A stretch of 64,000 nucleotides of DNA from Salticus scenicus (Eukaryota > Arthropoda > Arachnida > Araneae > Salticidae). The stretch is taken from contig OZ005657.1 of assembly GCA_963930645.1 (NCBI GenBank), positions 53,966,653 to 54,030,652 of the forward strand. Reading direction: 5' to 3'. Under the pieces are notes generated by a model. That model saw nothing but the letters and a program-made list of their open reading frames with translations, had not been told where the DNA came from and made no database searches. Below, piece by piece: positions 11,634-22,451 of the stretch; the first letter of the stretch is position 1; every line of letters starts with the position of its first letter. The position numbers and the translations under genes were made by a program.

Positions 11634-14600
11634 TTACTATAAATAAAACTAACATTAGTGTTGTAGGATTTTACTTTCTGACCATATTTTGTGTATTGCT
11701 GAAGGATTGTTATTAGCAAGGTTCACTATTAATAGGATTTGATTATATTATTTTACATTTTTATAAAGCTGGAAGTGACTGTTTGGGATTGAATAAGATA
11801 TTGATTATTATTGGATAATAGTGGTTAGCGGGGGAAGGGGGGGGGGGGGGGAGTAGAAAACTTAAAATGTAAAAAAAAAAAAAAAAAATTATAAATAATT
11901 AAATTTAAATTGAGCTTAAACTCTATATTTGTAATCTTCTCGGTGCAGTGAAAATTATATTGAAATTTTAATTAATTATATTTTGTGATTCATCATTTTC
12001 AGAGAGTTGTTAATAAAGAGAGGAAGTTACTTGCCTCTCTGTGCTTAAAGTTATCTTGTTACTTAAATTTTTCAGCCCAACAAACCTTGCCTTTTTTGTA
12101 AACATCATTTATATATATATACTGCATTTAATGCTATTCTAAAAACTGAAACAATATTAGGAAAAGTCTGTATTTCTTGTACTAAATCATTTTTTTTTTT
12201 TTTTTTTTATAATAGTAATAGCATGTTAATTTTCTATATATTAAACTGGCATTATCTCTTTCTTAAAAATGTAATCATAATAATTATTTATTCCCAGAAT
12301 TCTTCACTATATTTAAGAATATTTTTATAAAAATTTACTTTTTAATATTTCTATCGTGATTACTTATGCACTAACAAATTATATTAACTGTTCAGTAAAT
12401 ATTAAAAGTATTAAAATGTTTTTAAGGATATGAAACATGAGCCATGGCTATCCTTCCTTATCTTTGAAACCAATTTACTTCAAAAAACTGCTTAAATTTG
12501 CTAATTTTTTTTTTCTCTAAATAAATATTACTGTGAGTAAATGAAAAGAAGCTTTTAGTAATTGTAGAATAATCAATGCTATAAATATGTCTTATATTTA
12601 TTTAATAATAATAGTAACAACAAAATTTTTGCTATTGAATCAATTGAGTTTTGGTGTTATTAGATGCAGAATATCATAAGCTTTCAGATTTGTTGCTTGC
12701 AAAGACACACATATTTGCATTTTCATAGATTAGATGTATGATTTACTAATATAAACTGTTATAACTCTTCTTTTGAATTTCTTTCCTCCTATTCTGTGTT
12801 AAACTTGTGTTACTGAATGTATTTGTGAAATCTAATTTTAAGATTCAATGTCACAATGTTATTGATAGTAATTCATATAGCTAATATTGTAGTATACCTA
12901 TCCTAAATGTTACAGTTTATATTATAGTTTTATTCTGTTTGCAGAATAATTCATATGCATTTTATTTATTTTTTAAATAACCTTTTAACAACAATGAAAT
13001 TAAAGTGAAAGCATAGTTATATAATTTTAAAAGTTTAACTCATGCCTTCCTATCTTTTTTTCAGTCTTATGTTAAATTTATAAAATTTGCATTTTTGAAT
13101 TTTAGAACAATTTTATGATGTATGCAAGTTTATACTTTTAAAAAATATCAAGTTTTATTTTAGTTTTATAAAATAGCATTCGATCAAAAGTATATACTTG
13201 CTTATACTTATATTTCTGTGTTTGAAATTACATAATTAAAACTTTAAATACTTTTATTTTTTTAAATATCTAAATATATTCTTAAATTAAATATTTATTG
13301 AATTATATACATATACAATATATGTATGTAAATATAAATGACATCTCATAAGTAGCATTTTCAGTTATCTCTATAGTAGGTGGGTAGAAACAGTCTGTTA
13401 TAAAAAAAATTATCTAATTAACTGATTGTTGACATGTCATTATATCTTTTTTTTCAAAATAAGTAAATCAACTAATAAAATCAATAAATATTCCTTTATA
13501 AAGTATTGTTTCTGGTCACCAGCATGTAGATAGCCCAAAATGTCATTAATGAAATGGCATTGATATACATATATATGTGTGTTTTATAGGGTAATTATAT
13601 GGCAAATGTTATGTTAGTAACACACAAGCATAAGATTTCTGTTTTTTTACCACCACTATTTTCTAACAACAATTGCTATCCTATTTCATCAGGAAAAAAA
13701 AACTGCTGTCAAAATATGATAAAGATTTCTGTCCAGAAATAATTGCAGCAAAAAGGGAAAAAAAAGCTGAAATCTCATCCTTGTGTAGGGCCAGCTTAAC
13801 ATTTACTATGGAATTTCCTTACACATTCAAAGTCAGAATTGTATCTGCTTAATGAATTTAAAAAACTTTATCATTAATTAAAATAAGATTGAATGTTTTT
13901 ATAAGCATTTTCGAGTAGTTTTTATGATAAGCACACTTTTAAAACCTGTTACTGTCACAATAGTTTGATTATGTTTTCATATTTTCATGAAAACTCACAT
14001 TGATCTTGCCTATTCATAAATAAAAACAATGTTAGGTGCTGCTTTGTTTTTTCACCTAAAAATTATTTATCAGCATTTTATTTTATTGTTCCTGCTAAAT
14101 GTTGTCTTTTTAGATTGAAAATAACAGTTTAAATAGAAGTGTTTGTAACACTGGACAAAATATAATGATAAGCATTTCAACTTTTTTATTTTAAATAGAA
14201 GTTACCTTGTAAAGTACTTGAGTTTATAAATATTTCATTATTTTTTAAGTAGACAGTGTATCATCTTATAGTCAAAGAAAAATGTGATAAGTTATTGTAA
14301 AATGTGATAAATTGTGCTTCTTAAAAAATTATCTTTTTAATTAAAAGTGGTATATGCTAACATTGTTATGTTATTATCTAGTATCACATGCTCTTTTTAA
14401 TTTTGTAATAAATTTCCTAACCAAAGAAATCTTATATAGCTCAACTGTTATGCATTGGTATTTGAAATAAATTATAATCATATAATGCTTATAAAGAAAA
14501 AGGTTATTGTTGATTTTTTATTTTATTTTTTTTTAAATACAAGAAATTGTAAATTGATAAAATACCAGTAATAAATAACTTTTAAGAAAAAAAGGATTTG

Positions 14601-14743
14601 TCCAATAAATATTGACATTATTTTATTACTATAGTGATTAGTTTATATTTGCTAAGTTTAGTTTTAAGATATTCCTGTACAGTTTTAATAATATGGTGCC
14701 AAATATTTTGTCCATTTAAGAAACATCAAAATTAAAAATCAAT
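11634..14743. other. 3.1-kb AT-rich region without identifiable genes
   Basis: Very AT-rich, with poly-G (about 11837-11850), poly-A (11871-11888) and poly-T (12192-12208) tracts. No open frame with a domain pattern, terminal repeat or tRNA-like box was found on either strand. Confidence 0.55.
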
Positions 14744-14824
14744 TATTGGGTGTACAACTTTGCTTCTGTCATTTTTTTCCCCAATATTTGAGATTTTAGT
14801 GTAAAAAAACTAGTTATATATTTA

Positions 14825-15289
14825 TTATTCAAAATATTGTACACCACTGCTCATCCTTTGAAGAGATCCATGTATTGATCTAAAATTTTCACTTTTTCAA
14901 GAGAACATAAGTGCTGGGCAGAAAGGCTATCGTAATGAACCTGTTTTTCATCCTTAATCACTGTGTGGTTCAGAAATCCCTTCTGTCTTTGCCTTTCAAG
15001 AAAATAAATACTGTTCAGCATCTCTTAACTTTAATTCATATGGTGCCCAATTTCCTTGTTTTTGAATGATTCCTATGACTTTAAATCTGTTTTGAAATGG
15101 AATTTTAATCACTTCTAATGATCCTGCCAATTTTCGTATTTTACCTTCGTGGAATAATGTCTCTAATTCTGTATCTTTAAAAACCTCTTCTTTTCCACCG
15201 CCATGACTATATTCAATGTCAAAATCACTATTTTTGAAGCATTGAAACCAGTCACAATACATTTTTTTACTAATAGAGGGTCTTGCCAT
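14825..15289 (-). pseudogene. mariner transposase fragment
   Basis: The minus strand encodes, in an open frame from 15289 to 14996, a run recognisable as the mariner transposase DNA-binding/linker region: CDWFQCFKNSDFDIE, then a decayed GRPKKFED-like stretch, DTELETLFHEG, and finally GIIQKQGNWAPYELKLRD. The IQKQGNWxPYELK signature is characteristic of mariners. After a frame change the sequence continues with QKGFLNHTVIKDEKQVHYD (about 14990-14920), corresponding to the family's TGDEKWIHYD block that holds the first catalytic Asp. The second and third catalytic acidic residues are absent. The fragment is truncated at both ends, frameshifted and lies inside a TIR-bounded, internally deleted element, so it cannot be active. 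Confidence 0.85.
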
Positions 15290-15535
15290 AAGTATCTGAA
15301 AACATTCAATAAGCCTCAGATATAGATTTCTTCATACTGAAGCTGCAAATTTGGCTCATAAACTGATATTTTCAATAGAAAATAACTTTATAATATAGAC
15401 ACAAATTGACTAATATTTCAATGGGGTCATGTTGGCTAATTCCCAAGCTTATTCTAAATGTCTACATCTGTTTATTTCTAGTACTACTGACTGCTACAGC
15501 CATCTATCAGAAAACTGCAGAAGCAAAGTTGTATA

Positions 15536-16000
15536 TAGTAGACTCTCGAGTATCCGCGACATTGATTTATATATTTTCTTTGATATTTAGTCTTCAATTT
15601 TTATTTTATTTAAAAATTTAACTGTATCTAATTGTATATATTGTTATTGTTTAAATCCATCATAATTTATACTTGCAAAAAAGCTAAAGAAGATAGAAAT
15701 CTTAAAACCAAAATAAACTACTACGTCAGAAACACCAAAAGAAAAATATATACAATGCATACAGCTGTTTCGGTAGCCTTAAGCGTACCGTCTTCAGTGC
15801 AAAAAGAATTGTTCATTCTTTTTGCACTGAAGACGGTATGCTTAAGGCTACCGAAACAGCTGTATGCATTGCAAATATTTTTCTTTTGCCGTTTCTGACG
15901 TAGTAGTTTATTTGGGTTTTAATATTCCAACGCCAAGTCTCTTGTTATTATAAGATAGAAATCGCTGATAATCCGCTCTTGGATAATCAAGAGTTTACTG
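15536..16000. mobile_element. pogo-like MITE inserted in the mariner terminus
   Basis: Left end TAGTAGACTCTCGAGTATCC and right end (reverse complement) CAGTAAACTCTTGATTATCC are inverted repeats. TA lies outside each end (15534-15535 and 16001-16002). It sits within the right terminal repeat of the mariner, which resumes immediately after it, so it is younger than the mariner. It is non-coding and itself carries a 250-bp palindromic insertion. Confidence 0.8.
15702..15951. mobile_element. Palindromic insertion, probable inverted dimer of a PLE 3' end
   Basis: A 250-bp insertion flanked by an exact 12-bp duplication AAGATAGAAATC (15690-15701 and 15952-15963). It contains two near-identical arms of about 105 bp (about 15706-15808 and 15814-15920) facing each other around a 5-base centre TGTTC. 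Each arm, read outward from the centre, has GCA-CTGAAGA, a GGTA/TACC stem and GAAAC-AGCTGTATGC. This is a motif set resembling the tail of Penelope-like elements and a hammerhead ribozyme core. Duplication length and inverted arrangement also fit PLE integration. The PLE origin is inferred. Confidence 0.6.
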
Positions 16001-16009
16001 TACCTAATA

Positions 16010-16847
16010 TTTCTTATTTGTTCTTGTGTTTATTTCAGTTTGCATCTCCAAAAAGGTTTTAATTTGTTTTCTTGTTTTGTTTAAACTTATGTTTACTTTT
16101 GATTTACTTGTTATCTTGTTCTTATAGTATATTTTGTTTAGTAAAATTTGTATAGTTTCACTTATAGAGCTTATTTCAATGGATATATTTTATGTTAAAA
16201 TTATATTTATATATCATGTTAGTTTATATCTTTCATGTATTTTCATAATTTAACTAAAAGATTGTTAAAATTTGATCTTTTGATATTGTTTTCTTTTATA
16301 GTGTTAGTATTTTTTTTTTTTTAATCAATTTGCTTTTAGAAAAGTTATAATCTGTACATATGACATATAGTCACTTGTTGTTTGGAAAAAGATGTACAAA
16401 TAAAAAAAAAAACTTTCATTATTTAAAATTTAGATTTTGTTTTATTTATTTTATATTTATTTATTTATTTATTTTTATTTTTTAATTTTGTGTGTGCATA
16501 TAGATAAATGATCTAGAGTGAGTACATTTAATACACTTTGACAACTTTTAATTCTTTAAATATTGATCTTGCGCATGCATGACAAATCTTTTTTTATTTT
16601 TTTTTTTATAATTGCTTGAATACGATCTACAGTATATATATTTTTTTTCTGAAGTTAAAGCATAATATATTTTTAAATTTTATATCATCCGTTGAATCAC
16701 ACAATATTTAATCTGGTATCGTCTGTTTAAACAAAATAATTTGTCAGTGTCAATAATGTAACTTAATGTTCAGCACCTGAATAACAATTTGCCATTATTT
16801 TTTTCAGGGACATAAGCTAGTAATGTGATATATTATTTTTTAACAGA

Positions 16848-16930
<83 letters not shown>

Positions 16931-17656
16931 TATTGTAAAGGAATTAAATAATTTAATATATATATATACATATATATAAAAGCATTATTAGACTTAGACA
17001 ATATTACAAAATGTTTATATGCACCAAAGTTATTTATTTTTATTAAAAACCTTAAATGTTGATAAATGAGTAAAAATGTTTACTTTTAACAGCAACTGCA
17101 CAAATAAAAAAAATGTTTGAATAAACAACATTAAATGATAACAGCTCTCATAGAAAAATGCATGCAGCCAAAGACATTAGAAGATCAGATCTAAGCTTTT
17201 CATTTTTTTTTTTTCAATTACTTAAAAAATATATATATAATATATATTTTAATACATTTTACCTGTATGTTAATGAAAATTTATAAACAAATTCTAATTA
17301 TTACTCTCTATATTATATAAAATTTACAAAATATATATTATTGAATATTTTGAGTCCATTTAAAGTTGTAGTGAAAATTAAAAATAATTCAAGTTCAACT
17401 ATGTAGGAAATTTCATGAAAGTTTATATGACTTAGCTCAGTAATGACACAAAATCAGAAAAAAAAAATAGTAATTATTGTAATATTTCATTTGCAAAATG
17501 CTTAAGTCGAGTTATGCAAAAATTTTTAGGTTTAGTAAAAAAAAGAAAAGAAGGAATCATACAAATTTATTCACCTCTTTGAATTCACCATTAGAGAGGA
17601 AAAATCAAAGCTTTCAAACTTGTAACAAAAAAAAAAAAAAAAAAAAAAAAAAAGAT
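16010..17656. repeat. AT-rich region with (CA)n(TA)n microsatellite
   Basis: Main feature is a compound microsatellite, (CA)n at about 16848-16865 followed by (TA)n to about 16927. A stretch at about 17292-17370 is duplicated in the same orientation at about 19929-20003 (shared core TCTATATTATATAAAATTT, with few differences). A poly-A run spans about 17628-17653. No gene was recognised. Confidence 0.65.
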
Positions 17657-17660
17657 TATA

Positions 17661-18101
17661 GGGTAAGTGCTCCAGTGATTGACACTTTTAGAGCAATTTC
17701 TGATGTTTTTAATGTTTTAGTCATCAGAAACTATTTTTAGAAATCTTAAGTTAATAATATATATGACATAAAAGACTTTCAGAACCACATATATGTTAAA
17801 ATATATACATTTGATTATTATTATTATTATTTTATGAATTTTTATTTGACACCCACTCTATGTTCCAGTAATTGACACTGCCAGTTTTTCATTTTACCAG
17901 TAATTAGCATCCTATGCTCCAGTGTTTGACATTGCTAGTTTTTCATTTTACCAGTTACTGGCACCCTATGTTCAAGTGTTTGACATTCAATGTTAAAATT
18001 CTTACATGTAAAACATGTGCCTTTATATTTTTTCTTATTTATTAATTATTTTGGGAAAGATGTCAATCACTGGAGCATGTCAATCCCTGGAGCACCTACC
18101 C
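17661..18101. mobile_element. TA-flanked TIR element with internal tandem repeats (441 bp)
   Basis: Terminal inverted repeats GGGTAAGTGCTCCAGTGATT and (reverse complement of right end) GGGTAGGTGCTCCAGGGATT differ at two positions. TA precedes and follows the element (17659-17660 and 18102-18103). The interior repeats a unit of about 58 bp ('cctatgctccagtgtttgacatt...cattttaccagt') two to three times, each unit echoing the CCAGTGATTGACA terminus. The right end doubles the terminal motif. No coding potential. Confidence 0.8.
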
Positions 18102-18103
18102 TA

Positions 18104-18955
18104 GAGGATTGTTCAAAAAGCTACAAAATAATTGCTTAAATATATATATATATATATATTGAAAAATCTATTTTATTATTATTTGATGTAAAAATACATT
18201 ATTATTATTACTATTATTTTTATTTATTTATTTAAATGAACAGTTAAATAGGATTAATATTGGCTTGCACAATTTTCTTAGTATATATATATTTGAGATT
18301 TTCTACTAAGAGAAGTTGAGAATTTTAAAATAAAAAATAATTCAGAGAGAATGTTTCCTGTATCAGTGAGTTGGAACAGTAGTTTAGACTTGAAAACAAT
18401 GATTAGGATAAACTATTTGTAAGTTCATAGCAAAATACATTTTTATCATGATGTTTTAATTGATAACTATATTAAGGTGATAGAAAATCCGAAATAAGAG
18501 TAACATGTTTCATGGATTATTCTGCGAATGTTGATTCTTTTGAGACATTAGGGAACTTTCTCTGGTTCGTGATCAGATAAGGCTAATAAATTGTAATGCA
18601 ATTTTGGGTGATGTTTACTGAGAAATAGCATACCAATCAATACACTACATTTTTGTGATAGCCATCAGTTCTGAGTCCTCAAACCGACACAGAGGTTGGG
18701 CAGGATGAGAAAGTAAATTTTAAATTTTGAAAGTGAAAAAGTCATACCATGAGTCACTGCATTCAGTACAAATTTCACCAAGGGAAAAGTTTAGAAAAAG
18801 CATGTCAAAATATCTGCTGCATTCTCAAAGATTAAATCACATAAAAAAATGCAAGTAAATTTTGGTTTTGACATTTTAAAAGGGATGATTATGATGTTAC
18901 TGATCAAGAATTTAGCAGCGCTATACTGAAGTCTAGGCGAGAATTTGCACACACT
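18104..18955. other. AT-rich intergenic sequence, no feature identified
   Basis: Contains an (AT)n run near 18140-18160. Short open frames lack domain patterns. Some of the second half may be the decayed 5' portion of the mariner-like relic that follows, but I cannot recognise it. Confidence 0.4.
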
Positions 18956-18959
18956 ACTC

Positions 18960-19310
18960 GAAGAAAATGGATCTCAAATGGGAGAAAAAAAAAACTGAGA
19001 ACAATTAGAAGTATCACCAAAACTATTTCTAATCATTTACAAAGAATGGGGAAGACTCAAAAGGTGGGAAAATGAGTGCCACATGTATTGATCCAGAAGA
19101 ACAACTTTGACATGCAACAAGTTGAAGTGTATGAATCTGCTCAAAAAACAATAGAGAAAATTTTTCTTATAGAAAATCATGACTGGAGATTTAAAAAAGA
19201 AAAAGAAGAAAAAAATGGATATGTTATGACAATTCAAAACTCAAGAAACTTTGTGAATCCTGGCAAAGCAACAACATAGTTGGCCAAATGAGCCATTTAC
19301 TGCAAAAAAA
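18960..19310 (+). pseudogene. Degenerate mariner-type transposase relic
   Basis: The plus-strand translation, across frame breaks, keeps the order of motifs of the mariner catalytic domain. It has a KVGKWVPH-like block (about 19060-19084), then VEVYESAQKTIEKIFL (from about 19125), a decayed TGDEKW region rendered as ENHDWRF, a decayed YDNPKRKKSW region, and NFVNPGKATT (about 19252-19277). The last matches the family's SWxNPGKATT/PGxxxT stretch. Catalytic acidic residues are not intact and stops interrupt the frame. No terminal repeats were found around it, so it is an old fragment, probably of a different subfamily from the one at 14.8-15.3 kb. Recognition is by motif order only. Confidence 0.55.
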
Positions 19311-19448
19311 AAAAAAAGTCTCCTATGCAGTGGCAAATCTAGAAATTAACTTTTGGGAGGGCCTGATATTTTTCAAGATGTTATTGCAGAATCATAATTT
19401 TAGTGTGCATTCTGTAGATACATTAAATTGTATTATACAATTGTTGCA

Positions 19449-19481
<33 letters not shown>

Positions 19482-19642
19482 TTAATAATGTGTCTAGGGG
19501 CTAATAATCTTTTTTCCTTTTCTTTTTTTTTTTTTGAAAATGACACCACTATTTAATATACATGTATTACTGAATACTCACAAAATTTGAAGGTAGTTAT
19601 TATTTTTTAAATATTAAAAAGTGCTTTTATAACCAGGATATC

Positions 19643-19789
19643 CACAAAGGGGAATTTGGGTACCACATATATATATATATATATATATTTTTAGATGTAA
19701 TATTTTTTAAATAGATATCAACGGATTTCAATGATTAGTCAAGTCTAAATTACTGTATAAAAATAGTGGTATTCAAATTTCCCTTTGTG
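19643..19789. mobile_element. Small TIR element / MITE (147 bp)
   Basis: CACAAAGGGGAATTTGGGTA at the left and (reverse complement) CACAAAGGGAAATTTGAATA at the right form an inverted repeat extending to ACCAC, 24 bp with three mismatches. The interior is AT-rich with an (AT)n run. No clear target duplication was found, so the superfamily is undetermined. Confidence 0.65.
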
Positions 19790-20039
19790 TCTTTTCTTTT
19801 TTTGATGATGTCCATCACTAAACTAATTCGAAATGAGATAAAACTTGAAGATCTGTGTGCTGTTCTTAAGGAGCAATTACCTTTGTAGAATTAAAAAAAA
19901 AAAAAAAAATCATCTTATTTTTTATTTTAATTATTACTTTCTATATTATATAAAATTTACAAAATATATATTATTGAATATTTCGAGTCCATTTAAAGTT
20001 GCTTTGAACCTTCTAAAATATGAGGCAAAAGTCTAATCC

Positions 20040-21387
20040 CTGAAAAAAAAAAAAAAAGTCTACAGAATTCCAAGCTTTTCCTCTACTGCCTTGGATGACC
20101 CAAAATAGCCTACCTGTACCAGCTTGATACCCACTGAGAAATCACTGCTTTTTGATGTGTAACTTTTTCAAAATCTCCATAGATGTCGATAGTATAGTTT
20201 CTGGGTATAGTGAGAGAGTTTCAATGCTGCAGTTTGGAATTTGGCTCCAAAATCATATTCCAGTGGCAAAAAAAGTCTTGGAACATAGTGACAGATATTG
20301 CTGTGTGTGTTTTTAATGATGGTCTGGTGGATATTCTATAGATTATGAAAGTTTTGGAGATGGACATTAGTTTCCAGTCATAAAGTTTTTGTATGGAAGC
20401 CTATACTAACCACATAAGTATGCTGATATGTTCTTGTCAGATGTAGCAAAAAAGGCACACTTCAACTTAAAATCAGCCAAGAAACAAACTAAGGAGGAAA
20501 ATTTTAATTTGGAAAGGCAACTTTATGACTCTGGGATAGCAGATTAATAGTAAGAATTTTCTAAAAGAAGATTTTTTTTCCTTTGTTCATGTCTATAACA
20601 CATTTCAAAATTTCAAACGTGTTTTTCTCAAAATGGGATGCAGCATAATTCTAACAATTTTCAATCTTTTTATTTGAAAATTTAACCACAACTTTAAAAA
20701 GTGAACCACATAGGAGATCTTTCATTAGTTAATATAACCAATATTTAATAACAAATGACTGTCCTTATTTTGGTGAAAATTGAAGGATTTTATTTAAACA
20801 CTTGCCAATTACACAAAAATCAATATTTCTAGAAGCCTTTATGTGGTTCATTAGCTACACTCATGTGGATTATTTAGATTTTTTTTTGTCTTTTGTAGAT
20901 TCAAATTGGAACCAGTTATAGTGCATGCCACAGATCACCTCAAATGAAACATGCTTCGGGAGAATCTCTGCAGTGTCGCCATTTTGTAATATTATCTGAC
21001 AAAAATTTTTTGCAATATACCTAAATATATACTTAATAACTACTACAAGTATTATTCCTCTATTACCTTTCTTTCTGCTCTAAAAAATTACAAAAAAAAT
21101 GCTTTTTTTTAGGCTGTTACAGTGGTGTTACCCCTTAAATAGCGGGAGTTAATGACATACTACTATACACTATCTACAATTATTGTGCATATACATATAT
21201 TATGTGAATTAAAGTTTGTCTTTTTACAACAACTGTAAAATTGGAGTTTAAATGGAAATAAAACCAAGTTAATGCAAAAGATTTTATGAACTTGTAACAC
21301 TAGCGACTGTATGAGTAAATGACTGAATAATATGACTTTTCTCAGAAGCTTTTTTTCAACCTACTTATTCTAAATGCTCAACATTTA
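20040..21387. other. Intergenic sequence, possible unrecognised coding relic
   Basis: Between about 20200 and 20560 the plus strand has a coding-like texture (a run ending 'DVAKKAHFNLKSAKKQTKEE' then a stop) that I cannot assign. Otherwise AT-rich without recognisable signals. Confidence 0.3.
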
Positions 21388-21589
21388 TACAGTCATTTGC
21401 AAAAGTTTAAGACCAGTAGCCGATTTTCAGTATTTTGACACATTACATCATTTGCGCAGATTATTGCGTTATCTCATGTGCTGATTGCATCAGACGTACT
21501 CTACTGCTATAAATAAAGTTGCATGGCATGTTTATCGCCAGTTGTTTATTGGATTTTGTCATTGACAGTGCTGTTGTGTAATTATTGTA

Positions 21590-21960
21590 ATGGGTTAAAA
21601 AACTTCACTTACTGTTACAAGAAGGTCAGAAATATTGACCCTGCATAAAATTGGACTTTCTGAATGTCAAATAAGTTTGAGGGTAAATGTGAGACAGGCA
21701 GCTGTGCATTAAGCTATTAGTAAATTTAAAATTTTGGAAAAATTTGTTGACTTTAAGAGAAGTGGGCATCCTAGAAAAACGAGTGCATGTGATGATCATG
21801 TGATAAGAAGGATGGTCATATGAGATCCAAGAACCTCCTGCCACACGATTAGACATTCTCTGGCTGCAAAATGCACCAACGTCAGTTTGAGTACTATTTT
21901 AAGATGTTTGGCCAAAGATTTTGGCTTATTATCCCATAAACCTGCAAGGAAACCAACTTA
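21590..21960 (+). pseudogene. Tc1 transposase N-terminal relic (left half of foldback)
   Basis: The plus-strand reading gives a helix-turn-helix region (SEILTLHKIGLSECQISLRV) followed by RSGHPRKTSACDDHVIRRM, the decayed form of the Tc1 GRPRK-hook and second HTH, and then CTNVSLSTILRCLAKDFGLL and KPARKPT near 21950. These are the paired-like DNA-binding domains of Tc1 transposases. At least four in-frame stops interrupt it. The DDE catalytic domain is absent because the element turns back on itself at about 21960. It could at most have supplied a DNA-binding fragment. Confidence 0.8.
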
Positions 21961-22201
21961 CTCCAAGTATGAAAAAGAAACTACTCTTAAGGTCCACAAA
22001 TTTTCCTGAAATTTTAAATTTTCTAATAGCTTGATGCACAGCTGCTTTGCTCATATTTACCCTCGAACTTATTTGACATTCAGAAAATCCTATTTTATGC
22101 AGGGTCAATATTTCTGACCTTTTTGGAACAGTAAGTGAAGGTTTTTTACCCTTTACAATAATTATACAACAGCACTGTCTACAACAAAATCCAATAAACA
22201 A
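21929..22201 (-). pseudogene. Tc1 transposase N-terminal relic (right half of foldback)
   Basis: A 90-codon open frame on the minus strand contains KGKKPSLTVPKRSEILTLHK, SECQISSRVNMSKAAVHQ and RKFKISGKFVD, the first helix-turn-helix of Tc1 transposases. It is about 85-90% similar to the plus-strand copy at 21590-21760 by eye. The open frame is better preserved than in the left half, but it stops before the second DNA-binding motif and has no catalytic domain. Its orientation shows that the element is an inverted duplication and not a simple Tc1 copy. Confidence 0.8.
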
Positions 22202-22451
22202 ATGGCAATAAATGTGCTGGGCACCTTTATTTATAGCAGTGATGCAATAATTTGCACAAATGACTGTAAAAATGCCTATAAAGAAAGATTACAAATAAAT
22301 AAATATTTAGAATTTGGTTACAGATAATTACAAATATTATTAGTTATAACTTTTTAATACATTCTTATTTTGTTTCAAAGAGTACAATATTAAACAAATT
22401 CTAATACTTAAAAATTGTAATTTAAAAATTTCTAATTACAATAATAATATA

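Larger units (their letters stand above)
14746..16007 (-). mobile_element. mariner remnant, carrying a nested pogo-like element
   Basis: The left terminus TTGGGTGTACAACTTTGCTTC follows TA (14744-14745). The inverted counterpart GAAGCAAAGTTGTA ends near 15533, is interrupted by an inserted element (15536-16000), and its last bases CCTAA reappear at 16003-16007, followed by TA (16008-16009). Removing the insert leaves about 795 bp, shorter than the roughly 1.3 kb of intact mariners, so the element is internally deleted. It carries the transposase relic on the minus strand. Confidence 0.75.
21390..22266. mobile_element. Tc1-derived foldback element (877 bp)
   Basis: Outer ends CAGTCATTTGCAAAAG and (reverse complement) CAGTCATTTGTGCAAA are flanked by TA on both sides (21388-21389, 22267-22268). 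The two halves are inverted copies of the same Tc1 5' region. The left half carries the transposase N-terminus on the plus strand and the right half carries it on the minus strand, so the element is a large imperfect hairpin. Neither half encodes the catalytic domain. Confidence 0.85.

Noticed and set aside
20200..20560. Coding relic of a known transposase
   Set aside because: The texture is protein-like but I could not match it to a family, so no identity is claimed.
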